NCBI GenBank assembly: GCA_900315765.1
Contig: ONAK01000064.1
Span: 1 to 42,197, forward strand
DNA: 42,197 bases
Origin: an uncultured Prevotella sp.
Lineage (GTDB): Bacteria > Bacteroidota > Bacteroidia > Bacteroidales > Bacteroidaceae
Direction of reading: 5' to 3'
Both the position numbers and the translations under genes were made by a program. Below are positions 1 through 8,127 of the stretch, piece by piece. Every line of letters starts with the position of its first letter. Positions within the stretch are counted from its first letter, which is position 1. The notes below the pieces were generated by a model. The model was given only the letters and a program-made list of their open reading frames with translations. It had not been told where the DNA came from and did no database searches.

Positions 1-482
1 TCTGATGCTACATAAACGGTTCCATCGGTATCATAACCTATGTAAAGAGGAATAACACCAATGGGATCGCGGGCAATAAGGAACTCATCCTTCTCCTCAT
101 CGTAAAGTGCAAAGGCAAAGATACCACTCAGGTCTTCGAGGAAGTTGATACCTTTTTCACGATAGAGTGCCAGTATAACCTCACAGTCGCTTCCTGTCTG
201 GAACTCGTACTGACCAGCATAGCGACGACGAATCTCCTGATGGTTGTAAATCTCACCGTTTACTGCGAGAATCTGCTTACGGTCAGGTGAGAACAAAGGC
301 TGACCACCCGATTCTGGATCCACGATACTCAATCGCTCGTGGGCCAGAATGGCTGATCCGCCACAGTATATTCCACTCCAGTCAGGTCCGCGATGGCGTA
401 TCTTCTGACTCATTTTTAAAGCCTTTTCACGTTGTTGGTGTGATTGCTCCTTTACACGAAAAATACCTACTATTCCACACAT
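1..482 (-). CDS. asnB: Asparagine synthetase B, N-terminal part (cut by window edge)
   Basis: Glutamine-hydrolysing asparagine synthetase transfers the amide of glutamine to aspartate, using ATP, in the cytoplasm. About 160 residues are visible. The protein opens MCGIVGIF, with Cys2 as the Ntn amidotransferase nucleophile. RHRGPD, HERLSIVD and NGEIYNH follow, all standard glutaminase-domain motifs. The ATP-dependent synthetase domain lies beyond base 1. The start is fixed because Cys must directly follow Met. The gene lies 62 bp downstream of the porin-like gene on the same strand, so it is probably the last visible gene of the glnB-amtB-porin-asnB operon. Family assignment is secure; only the C-terminus is unseen. 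Confidence 0.95.
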   Translation of the reverse strand, partial: MCGIVGIFRVKEQSHQQREKALKMSQKIRHRGPDWSGIYCGGSAILAHERLSIVDPESGGQPLFSPDRKQILAVNGEIYNHQEIRRRYAGQYEFQTGSDCEVILALYREKGINFLEDLSGIFAFALYDEEKDEFLIARDPIGVIPLYIGYDTDGTVYVAS

Positions 483-532
483 AGTTTTTTATCTTTTTTG
501 TTATTGTTTGAATGTTTGCTGTTTTTGAAAAG

Positions 533-546
533 GAGTCCTTGGACTC
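533..546 (-). terminator. Weak hairpin at the end of the porin-like gene
   Basis: GAGTCC-TT-GGACTC is a perfect 6-bp inverted repeat overlapping the stop codon of the porin-like gene. On the minus strand it is followed by CTTTTC and a short A/C-rich tract. It could attenuate transcription into asnB. The stem is short and the U-tract poor, so a full stop is doubtful. Confidence 0.35.
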
Positions 547-1240
547 ACGGCTGAAGCGTGAATCCAAAGACCAAATAAGCTTTCTGTGTATTTGGGTTGC
601 CTGCAACCTGTGCGAACACTGGGATGCTGAACGAATCAGTAACCTTGATGTCCTTTGTTGCCTTAAGAGCCAGGTTGGTTACAGCGAAACCATCTACACC
701 ATAGAAGTCGGTTGCATAAGGAACGGCACCTACAGTTGCACTCCAGTCAACTGATGCAAGTTTGAAAGGCGCACTAATTTCAAAGTATGAACTGTAGGCA
801 CGCTTGCCGTCCTTGTTCAGACCGTCGTTACCAGCAAAGTTTGTGAACCACTGAATGCTGGCAACTCCGAAGTCATAGCCAATGTTTGCCTCGAAGATGT
901 GACTTGTCTTATTGGCATCGTAGAGGAAGTAGCGCTCTTCAGGAGTATTGAACCAATAGTCGGTGATTCCGATATTGAATCCGCCTGTAGAGTAGGCGAG
1001 GGTGAGGTCGAACTCCTTTGTGTCGGTAGGATCAGAAAGGCCAATGCTTCCCCATGCAGAGAGTGACAGACCTTTATATCCTATGCCGAGTGTTGGCTGT
1101 ACTGATACGCTTCCGCACTCTAAACCACGCCATACATACTGGCTTACAACATCAGTTGCTACTGTGGTTTCAACTTCGTCTTGTGCCGTAGCACCAATTC
1201 CTGTAGCGAACAACATCGCCATTAAAACAATCTTTTTCAT
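545..1240 (-). CDS. Putative outer-membrane porin (TorF/Gcw_chp-like) in the ammonium operon
   Basis: The 231-residue protein has a clear signal peptide (residues 1-19, ending GATAQ). It then shows alternating hydrophobic/polar stretches rich in Gly, Tyr and Trp and typical of beta-strands, and ends in FGFTLQP. The VVSQYVWRG segment just after the signal peptide resembles the start of the TorF (Gcw_chp) putative porin family. It sits between amtB and asnB on the same strand (gaps of 54 and 62 bp). This suggests that it forms an outer-membrane pore for ammonium or another small nitrogen source. Export and a barrel-like character are seen in the sequence; the family is recognised with moderate confidence; the substrate is inference. 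Confidence 0.7.
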   Translation of the reverse strand: MKKIVLMAMLFATGIGATAQDEVETTVATDVVSQYVWRGLECGSVSVQPTLGIGYKGLSLSAWGSIGLSDPTDTKEFDLTLAYSTGGFNIGITDYWFNTPEERYFLYDANKTSHIFEANIGYDFGVASIQWFTNFAGNDGLNKDGKRAYSSYFEISAPFKLASVDWSATVGAVPYATDFYGVDGFAVTNLALKATKDIKVTDSFSIPVFAQVAGNPNTQKAYLVFGFTLQP

Positions 1241-1260
1241 AATTCTCTCTCTTTTTTAAT

Positions 1261-1297
1261 CACTATTCACTATTCACTAATCACTATTCACTACTTA
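1261..1297. repeat. Heptamer array, 5 units of CACTATT type
   Basis: Five consecutive 7-bp units (CACTATT, CACTATT, CACTAAT, CACTATT, CACTACT) fill most of the spacer between amtB and the porin-like gene. They abut the amtB stop codon. The same 7-bp period recurs with other unit sequences elsewhere in the window. Confidence 0.8.
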
Positions 1298-2551
1298 GTT
1301 ATAGCACATCTCTCCGTGCTCATATACGTCAAGACCTTCTTCCTCAATTCGCTTGTCAACACGTAGGCCATGCAGTTTCTTGATGCCAAAGAACAGTACT
1401 ACACCACATGCAGCAGCCCAAAGGTCGATAACCAGGATACCAAAACACTCAGCACCGAAGAATCCCCAGCCGTGACCGTAGAATGCACCGTTTGATGTAG
1501 ACAGCAGACCTGTCATCAGTGTGCCAAGAATACCACATACACCGTGTACAGAAGAAGCACCTACAGGGTCGTCGATGTGCAACTTGTGATCGATAAACTC
1601 GATGGCGTAAACCAGTACGATACCACAAACAAAACCAATGATAACAGCACCGAGTGGTGATACGAGGTCGCAACCAGCTGTGATACCTACCAGACCAGCC
1701 AGAACACCGTTCAGAGTAAGTGAGAGCGATGGCTTGCCATATTTAATATAGGTAAGGAACATAGTAGCAGTTCCACCAGCAACAGCAGCCAGGTTAGTGG
1801 TCAGGAATACGTGTGAGATAGCAATACGGTTAACCTCGCCGCTAGCAGCCAACTGAGAACCAGGGTTGAATCCGAACCATCCCAGCCAGAGGATAAATAC
1901 GCCCAGAGAAGCCATAGCCAGGTTGTGACCAGGAATAGCGCGACTCTTACCGTCCTCACCATATTTACCTACACGGGGACCAAGTGCGATAGCACCAACC
2001 AAAGCCAGCACACCACCTACGCTGTGTACGATAGCTGAACCTGCAAAATCATGGAAAACATCACCGAAGGTGCTCATCATAAATCCATCAGCAGCATCGT
2101 TGCAGAGCCAACCGCCACCCCAGGTCCAGTGACCCTCGACAGGGTAGATAATCAGCGAGATAACTGCACTGTAAACCAGATACATAGAGAACTTTGTGCG
2201 CTCAGCCATAGCACCACTAACGATAGTAGCAGAAGTAGCACAGAATACGGTCTCGAAAATCAAGAAACCTTCAACTGGCAGATCGCTCTCGTAGAAACTC
2301 AGGTCGCCCCAGTTAGGCATACCGATGAAACCACCAAGCACGTCGCCGCCAAACATAAAGCCGAAGCCCAGGAAGAAGAACAACAGTGAACCGAACATAA
2401 AGTCGACAAAGTTCTTCATCAGGATGTTAGCCGTGTTCTTACTACGAGTAAAACCAGCCTCACAGAGGGCAAAACCAGGCTGCATCCAGAAAACCAACAT
2501 AGCTGCCAATAGCATCCATACGGTATCGAGTGAAATTCCTATTTCGTTCAT
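1295..2551 (-). CDS. amtB: Ammonium transporter
   Basis: The 418-residue polytopic inner-membrane protein has about 11 hydrophobic segments and takes up ammonium at low external concentration. The twin histidines of the conduction pore are present: H176 in DFAGSAIVHSVGG, with the conserved Asp at 168, and H336 in GASSVHGVCG. The ending LDVYEHGEMCYN is the usual Amt C-terminal tail, which contacts the P-II protein. It lies 24 bp downstream of glnB, the classical glnK-amtB pairing. P-II therefore probably gates the transporter according to nitrogen status. Length and motifs are complete. Confidence 0.97.
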   Translation of the reverse strand: MNEIGISLDTVWMLLAAMLVFWMQPGFALCEAGFTRSKNTANILMKNFVDFMFGSLLFFFLGFGFMFGGDVLGGFIGMPNWGDLSFYESDLPVEGFLIFETVFCATSATIVSGAMAERTKFSMYLVYSAVISLIIYPVEGHWTWGGGWLCNDAADGFMMSTFGDVFHDFAGSAIVHSVGGVLALVGAIALGPRVGKYGEDGKSRAIPGHNLAMASLGVFILWLGWFGFNPGSQLAASGEVNRIAISHVFLTTNLAAVAGGTATMFLTYIKYGKPSLSLTLNGVLAGLVGITAGCDLVSPLGAVIIGFVCGIVLVYAIEFIDHKLHIDDPVGASSVHGVCGILGTLMTGLLSTSNGAFYGHGWGFFGAECFGILVIDLWAAACGVVLFFGIKKLHGLRVDKRIEEEGLDVYEHGEMCYN

Positions 2552-2575
2552 AATCTTTTTACCTTTAATTTATCC

Positions 2576-2923
2576 TTACTTCTTGTCTCTCAAAACAGTG
2601 TCACCATTCTCACCAGTACGTATTGACCATGTGTCGATAACATCGCTAACGAAGATACGACCATCACCAATTTCGCCAGTGTGGGCTACTTGTAGAATCA
2701 CTTTTACAGTTGGATCGAGAAACATGTCGCGGCACACGATGGTGATTGCGACACGCTCGATCACGTCGGTACTGTACTGTACACCACGATAGATTCGCTC
2801 CTGACGGCTCTGGCCGATTCCGTGAACGTCGTGGTACTCAAACCAGTCGATGTCGGATGATAGCAATGCAGCTTTCACCTCCTCGAACTTAGTCTTACGG
2901 ATAATCGCTTCAATCTTTTTCAT
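2576..2923 (-). CDS. glnB: P-II family nitrogen regulator
   Basis: This is a 115-residue P-II signal protein, a trimer that senses 2-oxoglutarate and ATP/ADP and here probably controls AmtB. The start MKKIEAIIRK, the T-loop end IYRGVQY and the C-terminal GEIGDGRIFV are family signatures. The T-loop tyrosine is at residue 50. The loop sequence before it (GIGQSRQER) departs from the proteobacterial GRQKGHTE, as expected for a Bacteroidota-type P-II. Whether it is uridylylated cannot be told. I chose the ATG at 2923 over an in-frame TTG nine bases upstream. It is the first gene of the operon, with a good -7 box at 2993-3000. glnK would be an equally valid name. Confidence 0.93.
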   Translation of the reverse strand: MKKIEAIIRKTKFEEVKAALLSSDIDWFEYHDVHGIGQSRQERIYRGVQYSTDVIERVAITIVCRDMFLDPTVKVILQVAHTGEIGDGRIFVSDVIDTWSIRTGENGDTVLRDKK

Positions 2924-2992
2924 ACCTTTCAAACTTTTACCTAATTAATATATAAATCACGAATTTTATGACACTTTGTCATTTCTTGGGTG

Positions 2993-3000
2993 CAAAGTTA
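2993..3000 (-). promoter_or_regulatory. -7 box of the glnB-amtB operon
   Basis: On the minus strand this reads TAACTTTG, matching the Bacteroidota TAnnTTTG box, about 70 bp ahead of glnB. Just upstream it carries GCTATCAAAATG, a word also found ahead of the gltB and glnN boxes. No clear -33 TTTG is seen, which fits an activated promoter. Confidence 0.7.
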
Positions 3001-3100
3001 ATGCATTTTGATAGCAAAACAAGTGTTATCACAAACATTTTGTTATTTTTTGTTTTACTAAGTTATTCTTTTGTTATCTCTGTTTATGATTTTCTTTCAA

Positions 3101-3139
3101 ATTGTAAGCAAAACACTTAAAATACTTATAAATTGTTAC
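3101..3139 (+). promoter_or_regulatory. Candidate nitrogen operator, copy A (dapL side)
   Basis: The element begins with ATTGTAAGCAAAAC. After a spacer it has TTATAA-A-TTGTTA (3126-3138), an imperfect version of the palindrome TTACAA-N-TTGTAA. The palindrome centre is 68 bp ahead of the dapL -7 box. Copies B and C lie before gltB and glnN. Confidence 0.7.
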
Positions 3140-3199
3140 TTTTTGCCAAAATGAAGGTGATTATGCTAAGTATTTCTTTAATATTTATCCAAAATGTGC

Positions 3200-3207
3200 T
3201 ACCTTTG
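3200..3207 (+). promoter_or_regulatory. -7 box of dapL
   Basis: TACCTTTG, followed by CA, 44 bp ahead of the dapL ATG. It is preceded by CCAAAATGTGC, a weaker form of the CTATCAAAATG word seen at the gltB, glnN and glnB promoters. Confidence 0.75.
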
Positions 3208-3251
3208 CATCCGAAAAAAGAATTATAAACGCAAACATTGATCATTACATT

Positions 3252-4484
3252 ATGGCATTAGTAAACGACCACTTCTTGAAACTGCCGAACAACTATTTGT
3301 TCGCTGACATTGCCAAAAAGGTAAACGCCTTTAAAGCCACCCACCCTAAAGTTGATGTTATTTCGCTGGGTATCGGAGATGTTACACAGCCTTTGGCTCC
3401 AGCCGTTATCGAAGCCATTCACAAGGCTGCCAACGAGATGGCTACACGTCAGGGCTTCAGGGGATATGGTCCAGAGCAAGGCTACGATTTTCTGCGTGAT
3501 GCTATCTTGAAAAATGATTTCCTGCCTCGCGGTATCCATCTGGATCGTGATGAGGTGTTTATCAACGATGGTGCAAAAAGCGATACTGGTAATATACAGG
3601 AGTTGGTACGTTGGGATAACTCAATAGGTGTTACCGATCCTATCTATCCAGTTTACATCGACTCTAACGTGATGATTGGTCGTGCAGGTGTCCAGGAGAA
3701 TGGCCGTTGGTCTAATGTCGTTTATATGCCATGTAATGCTGAGAACGGTTTTGTGCCTCAGTTGCCAGATCGTAGAGTTGACGTTATCTATCTGTGTTAC
3801 CCTAACAACCCAACAGGAACGGTCATCTCAAAAGAGGAGTTGCGCAAGTGGGTTAACTACGCACTGAAGAACGATACTCTCATCTTCTATGATGCAGCTT
3901 ATCAGGCATATATTCAGGACGATAAGATTCCACATAGCATATATGAGATTCGTGGTGCCCGCAAGTGTGCCATCGAGTTCCATTCTTATTCAAAAACAGC
4001 TGGATTCACGGGTGTACGTTGTGGTTATACCATCGTGCCAAAGGAGGTTACAGCCGCCACTCTCACGGGCGAGCGCATACCTCTTAATCCGTTGTGGAAC
4101 CGTCGCCAATGCACCAAGTTCAATGGCACAAGTTACATATCGCAGCGTGCAGCAGAGGCAATCTATACGCCTGAGGGCAAGCAACAGATCAAGGAAACTA
4201 TCGACTACTACATGCAGAATGCCAAGAAGATGCTTAACACACTGCGAGGCCTGGGATTTGAGTGCTATGGCGGCGAGAATGCGCCATATATCTGGGCTAA
4301 AACGCCTGAGACGTCAAGTTCATGGAAGTTCTTCGAGGAGATGCTTTATGGTGCACATGTAGTCTGCACGCCAGGTGTAGGATTCGGTCCTTCTGGCGAG
4401 GGATATGTACGATTCACAGCCTTTGGCAGTCACGAACAGACTGACGAGGCATTGCAAAGAATAGAAAACTGGCTAAAGAAGTAG
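3252..4484 (+). CDS. dapL: LL-diaminopimelate aminotransferase
   Basis: This PLP enzyme converts tetrahydrodipicolinate to LL-diaminopimelate in one step with glutamate as amino donor, for lysine and peptidoglycan synthesis. At 410 residues it has the normal family length. Typical segments are the start NDHFLKLPNNYLFADIAKK, GIGDVTQPL, YPNNPTG and the PLP lysine K248 in HSYSKTAGFTGVRCG. It is the only gene of its unit, transcribed away from glnB. Its operator matches those of gltB and glnN, which ties diaminopimelate synthesis to glutamate supply. The next enzyme, dapF, lies about 10 kb downstream after gltD. It ends in a hairpin shared with the convergent purF-type gene. Confidence 0.97.
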   Translation: MALVNDHFLKLPNNYLFADIAKKVNAFKATHPKVDVISLGIGDVTQPLAPAVIEAIHKAANEMATRQGFRGYGPEQGYDFLRDAILKNDFLPRGIHLDRDEVFINDGAKSDTGNIQELVRWDNSIGVTDPIYPVYIDSNVMIGRAGVQENGRWSNVVYMPCNAENGFVPQLPDRRVDVIYLCYPNNPTGTVISKEELRKWVNYALKNDTLIFYDAAYQAYIQDDKIPHSIYEIRGARKCAIEFHSYSKTAGFTGVRCGYTIVPKEVTAATLTGERIPLNPLWNRRQCTKFNGTSYISQRAAEAIYTPEGKQQIKETIDYYMQNAKKMLNTLRGLGFECYGGENAPYIWAKTPETSSSWKFFEEMLYGAHVVCTPGVGFGPSGEGYVRFTAFGSHEQTDEALQRIENWLKK

Positions 4485-4502
4485 CACATTTGCTACTTCT
4501 TT
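4475..4502. terminator. Bidirectional terminator made from the last codons of two convergent genes
   Basis: A perfect 12-bp stem, AAAGAAGTAGCA with its complement TGCTACTTCTTT, closes a CATT loop. The left arm contains the final Lys-Lys-stop codons of dapL. The right arm contains the final Lys-Lys-stop codons of the purF-type gene. The two genes are only 8 bp apart and both read into this hairpin. Confidence 0.85.
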
Positions 4503-6241
4503 GCCACATTGTCAACATAGTTAATGAAGGCCTGATTCACCAAGCGGTTACCGCCTGGAGTTGGATAATGGCCAGTAAAGTACCAGTCACCTGGATGGTT
4601 GGGGCAGGCCTCGTGGAGGCCTTCGATGCTCTGGAATACGAGCTCTATTGGTGCCTGCATGTTAGCAGGACGTAGCATTTCTACTATCTTATTATTAATC
4701 TCTTCAACAGTGAATGGGGCATATACTGCACGTACACAGTTATGTATCTCCTCCTTTGGCTTCTGCAGCTCACGCTTGCAGGCCATATAGGTGTCGTTAA
4801 CCAACTGCCACATGCCGCGTTCCTCTATTAATGCCATCGTAGCGCGGAAGGCGCAGAACTCCTCCAGGCGGGCCATGTCGATACCATAATAGTCAGGGTA
4901 GCGTATCTGCGGCGAACTTGATACCATCACAATCTTCTTGGGATGAAGACGGTCCAGAATTTTAAAGATACTCTCTTTCAGTGTGGTGCCTCTAACAATG
5001 GAGTCGTCGATAACCACAAGGTTGTCTACGTTTGGTGTCAGCGATCCGTAGCTAATGTCATATACATGAGCGGCCAGATCGTTTCGCTCTGTGTTGGTAG
5101 AGATAAAGGTGCGCAGTTTTATATCCTTCCATACCACCTTTTCTGTTCTCACGTCGCCATGCAATTTGCGCACTCCGTCTGTCATACCGTAATAGGCTAC
5201 CTCGGCTGTATTAGGAATATATGAGAACACTGTATGGTCTACATCGCCATCGATGGCTTTCATGATGGCAGGTGTAATTTGTTCTCCCAAACGCTTACGC
5301 TCCTGGTAGATGTCACAGTCAGAACCACGACTGAAATAGATACGTTCGAACGAGCAGGCACTTAGCTCCTTGGCTGGCATAATCTGCTCCAATCTGCTCT
5401 TGCCGTTCTTGTGTACTATCAGAGCCTGACCAGGCATTAGTTCAAACACCTTTTCGCGGTCAATGTCAAATGTGGTCTGCAGCACAGGGCGCTCACTGGC
5501 TAGTGCTATCAACTCTTCGTCGCGATAGAAGAAGGCTGGACGTATTCCCCAAGGGTCGCGTACAGCAAACATTTCCCCAGAGCCGGTCAGTCCGCACATT
5601 ACGTAACCGCCGTCGTAGTGAATCATGGTGGTCTTAAGCACGTTGGCCATCTCCACATGATTATCTATATAGTTGGTGATGTCTGTGCCTTTAAGTCCTT
5701 TTTCCTTGGCTTCTACAAACAGTCGCTCCACCTCGCGGTCCAAGCGGTGTCCCATCAGTTCCAGTGTGATGTACGAGTCGCCATAGATACGAGGCGATTG
5801 ACCCTGCGCTGTGAGGAAATCAAATACTTCGTTAATATTGGTCATGTTGAAGTTTCCGCACAGACACAGGTTCTTTGCTCGCCAGTTATTTCTGCGCAGG
5901 AACGGGTGAACAAATGTCAGTCCGCTCTTGCCTGTGGTAGAGTAGCGCAGGTGTCCCATGTAGAGTTCGCCTGCCATCTCCTGTGTTACTCTAGAGAAAA
6001 TCTCTGTTATGGCATCCTTGCCTTCTGCCTTCTCGCGGAACATATATTCTGTTCCTGGTTCCTTGTTCATGCACACTGTGGCAAGTCCAGCACCCTCCTG
6101 TCCGCGGTTGTGCTGTTTCTCCATCATCAGATAGAGCTTGTTGAAACCATAGGCCCAAGTGCCGTATTTCTTCTCGAAGTAGTCAAGTGGCTTCAGCAAT
6201 CTTATCATTGCCACGCCGCATTCATGCTTCAGTTGTTCCAT
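4493..6241 (-). CDS. purF: Amidophosphoribosyltransferase family protein
   Basis: This class II glutamine amidotransferase is fused to a phosphoribosyltransferase. PurF proper makes phosphoribosylamine from PRPP and glutamine as the first step of purine synthesis. The nucleophile is Cys8 in HECGVAMIRL, after a short propeptide. Glutaminase motifs are NRGQEGAGL, GHLRYSTTGKSG and CGNFNMTN. The PRPP loop is VVIDDSIVRGTT (409-420). At 582 residues it is shorter than the roughly 627 I recall for the Bacteroides form. A stretch seems to be missing between residues 360 and 361, in frame. It follows pyrG by 17 bp on the same strand. Whether this is the main PurF or a paralogue cannot be decided here. 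Confidence 0.82.
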   Translation of the reverse strand: MEQLKHECGVAMIRLLKPLDYFEKKYGTWAYGFNKLYLMMEKQHNRGQEGAGLATVCMNKEPGTEYMFREKAEGKDAITEIFSRVTQEMAGELYMGHLRYSTTGKSGLTFVHPFLRRNNWRAKNLCLCGNFNMTNINEVFDFLTAQGQSPRIYGDSYITLELMGHRLDREVERLFVEAKEKGLKGTDITNYIDNHVEMANVLKTTMIHYDGGYVMCGLTGSGEMFAVRDPWGIRPAFFYRDEELIALASERPVLQTTFDIDREKVFELMPGQALIVHKNGKSRLEQIMPAKELSACSFERIYFSRGSDCDIYQERKRLGEQITPAIMKAIDGDVDHTVFSYIPNTAEVAYYGMTDGVRKLHGDVRTEKVVWKDIKLRTFISTNTERNDLAAHVYDISYGSLTPNVDNLVVIDDSIVRGTTLKESIFKILDRLHPKKIVMVSSSPQIRYPDYYGIDMARLEEFCAFRATMALIEERGMWQLVNDTYMACKRELQKPKEEIHNCVRAVYAPFTVEEINNKIVEMLRPANMQAPIELVFQSIEGLHEACPNHPGDWYFTGHYPTPGGNRLVNQAFINYVDNVAKK

Positions 6242-6258
6242 TAATTATCAATTGTTTA

Positions 6259-7857
6259 TTATTTAGCGCAAGCATTCACAAAGCTCATAAAAAGTGGATG
6301 TGGATTGAGCACAGTCGACGAATACTCAGGATGGAACTGAGTACCGATATACCATTTCTTCTCAGGAATCTCAACTATCTCTACCAGGTTGGCTGCAGGG
6401 TTGATACCTACACACTTCATGCCGTTATTCTCGAACTCCTCCTGGTACTTGTTGTTGAACTCATAGCGATGACGATGACGCTCCTTGATGAGAATCTCTT
6501 CGCCGTAAGCCTCATATACTCTGCTGCCTTTCTGCAGTTCACACTCGTAAGCGCCCAGTCGCATAGTTCCGCCCATCTCGGTGATGCTCTTCTGTTCCTC
6601 CATCATGTCTATAACGTTGTGTGGAGTCTTATCGTCCATCTCACTGCTGTTGGCGTCCTTATATCCTAATACGTTGCGGGCAAACTCAATTACCATCATC
6701 TGCATACCTAAGCAGATACCGAATGTGGGGATGTCGTTGTTGCGTGTATATTCGGCAGCAATGATCTTGCCCTCGATACCACGCTGACCAAAGCCAGGAC
6801 ATACCACTATGCCCTGTAGTCCGCCCAGCTTCTCGGCCACGTTCTGTTTAGTGATCTCCTCGCTGTTCACAAAGTGCAGCTTGGCTTTCACGTCGTTGTA
6901 GATACCTGCTAGGTTCAGGCTCTCGCGTATGCTCTTGTAAGCATCCTGCAAGTCGTACTTGCCAACCAACCCGATGTGAATCTCGCGTGTAGCATTACGC
7001 TGCTTGTTCAAGAAGTCGTGCCATCCCTTCATGGCTGGTGTCTCGCCCACGGGAATACCAATCTTACGCATAATAGCTGCGTCGAGTCCTTGGTGCTGCA
7101 TGCTTACAGGCACCTCGTAGATGCTTGGCATGTCCTCGCTTTGCACCACGCACTCCAGATCAACGTTACAGAACGAAGCCACCTTCATTCTCATGCCGTC
7201 GTCTAGGTGGCGCTCTGTGCGCAGTACAAGTATGTCAGGCTGTATTCCCATTCCCTGCAGTTCCTTTACGCTGTGCTGTGTGGGTTTGGTCTTAAGCTCA
7301 TCAGCTGCCTTCAGATAGGGCACATAAGTTAGGTGAACGCATACTGCGTTTCTACCTAACTGCCAGCGTAACTGTCGGATGGCCTCCATGAATGGAGCAC
7401 TCTCGATGTCGCCAATGGTTCCGCCTACCTCTGTGATTACAAAGTCCAACTGCTCGTCTTTCTCGTCTTCACGAAGCATGCGGCGCTTAATCTCGTCGGT
7501 GATGTGTGGCACCACCTGGATAGTCTTACCCAGGTAGTCGCCGTGGCGTTCGCGATCTATCACCGTCTTATAGATGCGACCGGTTGTTATACTGTTGTTT
7601 CGTGTTGTGTGTATGCCTGTAAAACGCTCGTAATGACCTAAATCCAAGTCTGTCTCAAAACCGTCCTCTGTTACATAGCACTCGCCATGCTCGTAGGGGT
7701 TCAGGGTTCCTGGGTCAATGTTAATGTAGGGGTCAAATTTCTGTATAGTTACTTTGTAGCCGCGTGCTTGCAGCAATTTGCCGATGCTGGCAGAGATGAT
7801 TCCTTTACCAAGTGAGGAAACAACACCGCCCGTTACGAAAATGTACTTTCTTTCCAT
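6259..7857 (-). CDS. pyrG: CTP synthase
   Basis: The enzyme aminates UTP to CTP with glutamine and ATP. The 532-residue protein has the amidoligase domain at the N-terminus (KYIFVTGGVVSSLGKG; GTIGDIES) and a class I glutaminase at the C-terminus (nucleophile C382 in FGICLGMQ; GTQFHPEYSS with the catalytic His and Glu). I chose the ATG at 7857. An upstream in-frame TTG at 7884 would lie inside the promoter -7 box (7882-7889), hence before the transcript start. It is first in a pyrG-purF unit, divergent from gltB. Full length; no anomalies seen. Confidence 0.97.
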   Translation of the reverse strand: MERKYIFVTGGVVSSLGKGIISASIGKLLQARGYKVTIQKFDPYINIDPGTLNPYEHGECYVTEDGFETDLDLGHYERFTGIHTTRNNSITTGRIYKTVIDRERHGDYLGKTIQVVPHITDEIKRRMLREDEKDEQLDFVITEVGGTIGDIESAPFMEAIRQLRWQLGRNAVCVHLTYVPYLKAADELKTKPTQHSVKELQGMGIQPDILVLRTERHLDDGMRMKVASFCNVDLECVVQSEDMPSIYEVPVSMQHQGLDAAIMRKIGIPVGETPAMKGWHDFLNKQRNATREIHIGLVGKYDLQDAYKSIRESLNLAGIYNDVKAKLHFVNSEEITKQNVAEKLGGLQGIVVCPGFGQRGIEGKIIAAEYTRNNDIPTFGICLGMQMMVIEFARNVLGYKDANSSEMDDKTPHNVIDMMEEQKSITEMGGTMRLGAYECELQKGSRVYEAYGEEILIKERHRHRYEFNNKYQEEFENNGMKCVGINPAANLVEIVEIPEKKWYIGTQFHPEYSSTVLNPHPLFMSFVNACAK

Positions 7858-7881
7858 AAAATCAATCCATTTTATGGACTG

Positions 7882-7889
7882 CAAAGGTA
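7882..7889 (-). promoter_or_regulatory. -7 box of pyrG
   Basis: TACCTTTG on the minus strand, followed by CA, about 25 bp ahead of the pyrG ATG at 7857. It decides the start codon of pyrG. Confidence 0.75.
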
Positions 7890-7989
7890 ATCATTATTTA
7901 TAATGTTTAAAAGAATTCGGGCTTTGTTTCAATATAGATTTTAAATCAGAATGATTATTTGGTAGCAATTAAACCTTTATGGATTGCAG

Positions 7990-8029
7990 ATTGTAAGCAA
8001 AACGCTATAATTGTGTTACAAATTGTAAG
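7990..8029 (+). promoter_or_regulatory. Candidate nitrogen operator, copy B (gltB)
   Basis: ATTGTAAGCAAAAC is followed by the palindrome TTACAA-A-TTGTAA (8016-8028), whose centre is 69 bp ahead of the gltB -7 box. The two TTGTAA words on the same strand are 32 bp apart, about three helical turns. Confidence 0.75.
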
Positions 8030-8090
8030 TGTATGACAAAAAGTAGATTAAAACGTTATCTATTAAGCGTATTTTACTATCAAAATGTCA

Positions 8091-8098
8091 TACCTTTG
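8091..8098 (+). promoter_or_regulatory. -7 box of gltB-gltD-dapF
   Basis: TACCTTTG, followed by CA, 29 bp ahead of the gltB ATG. It is directly preceded by CTATCAAAATGTCA, nearly the same as at glnN. No good -33 TTTG is seen at the usual spacing. Confidence 0.75.
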
Positions 8099-8127
8099 CA
8101 CCAAAAATCTGACAAATAGTAAGATTA

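Larger units (their letters stand above)
2924..3251. other. 328-bp divergent regulatory region between glnB and dapL
   Basis: No ORF is supported in this AT-rich spacer. It holds the glnB -7 box (2993-3000, minus strand), the composite nitrogen operator (3101-3139) and the dapL -7 box (3200-3207, plus strand). Between 3020 and 3090 there are several TTGTTA/TAACAA half-site-like words that could be extra binding positions facing glnB. Confidence 0.7.

Noticed and set aside
2924..2932. TTG start giving a three-residue longer P-II protein
   Set aside because: The ATG at 2923 gives the standard MKKIEAII start.
8081..8100. Sigma-54 type promoters for the nitrogen genes
   Set aside because: TTTGCA resembles a -12 box, but no GG at -24 with correct spacing exists, and the same TTTGCA end is found at most promoters of the window as part of TAnnTTTG.
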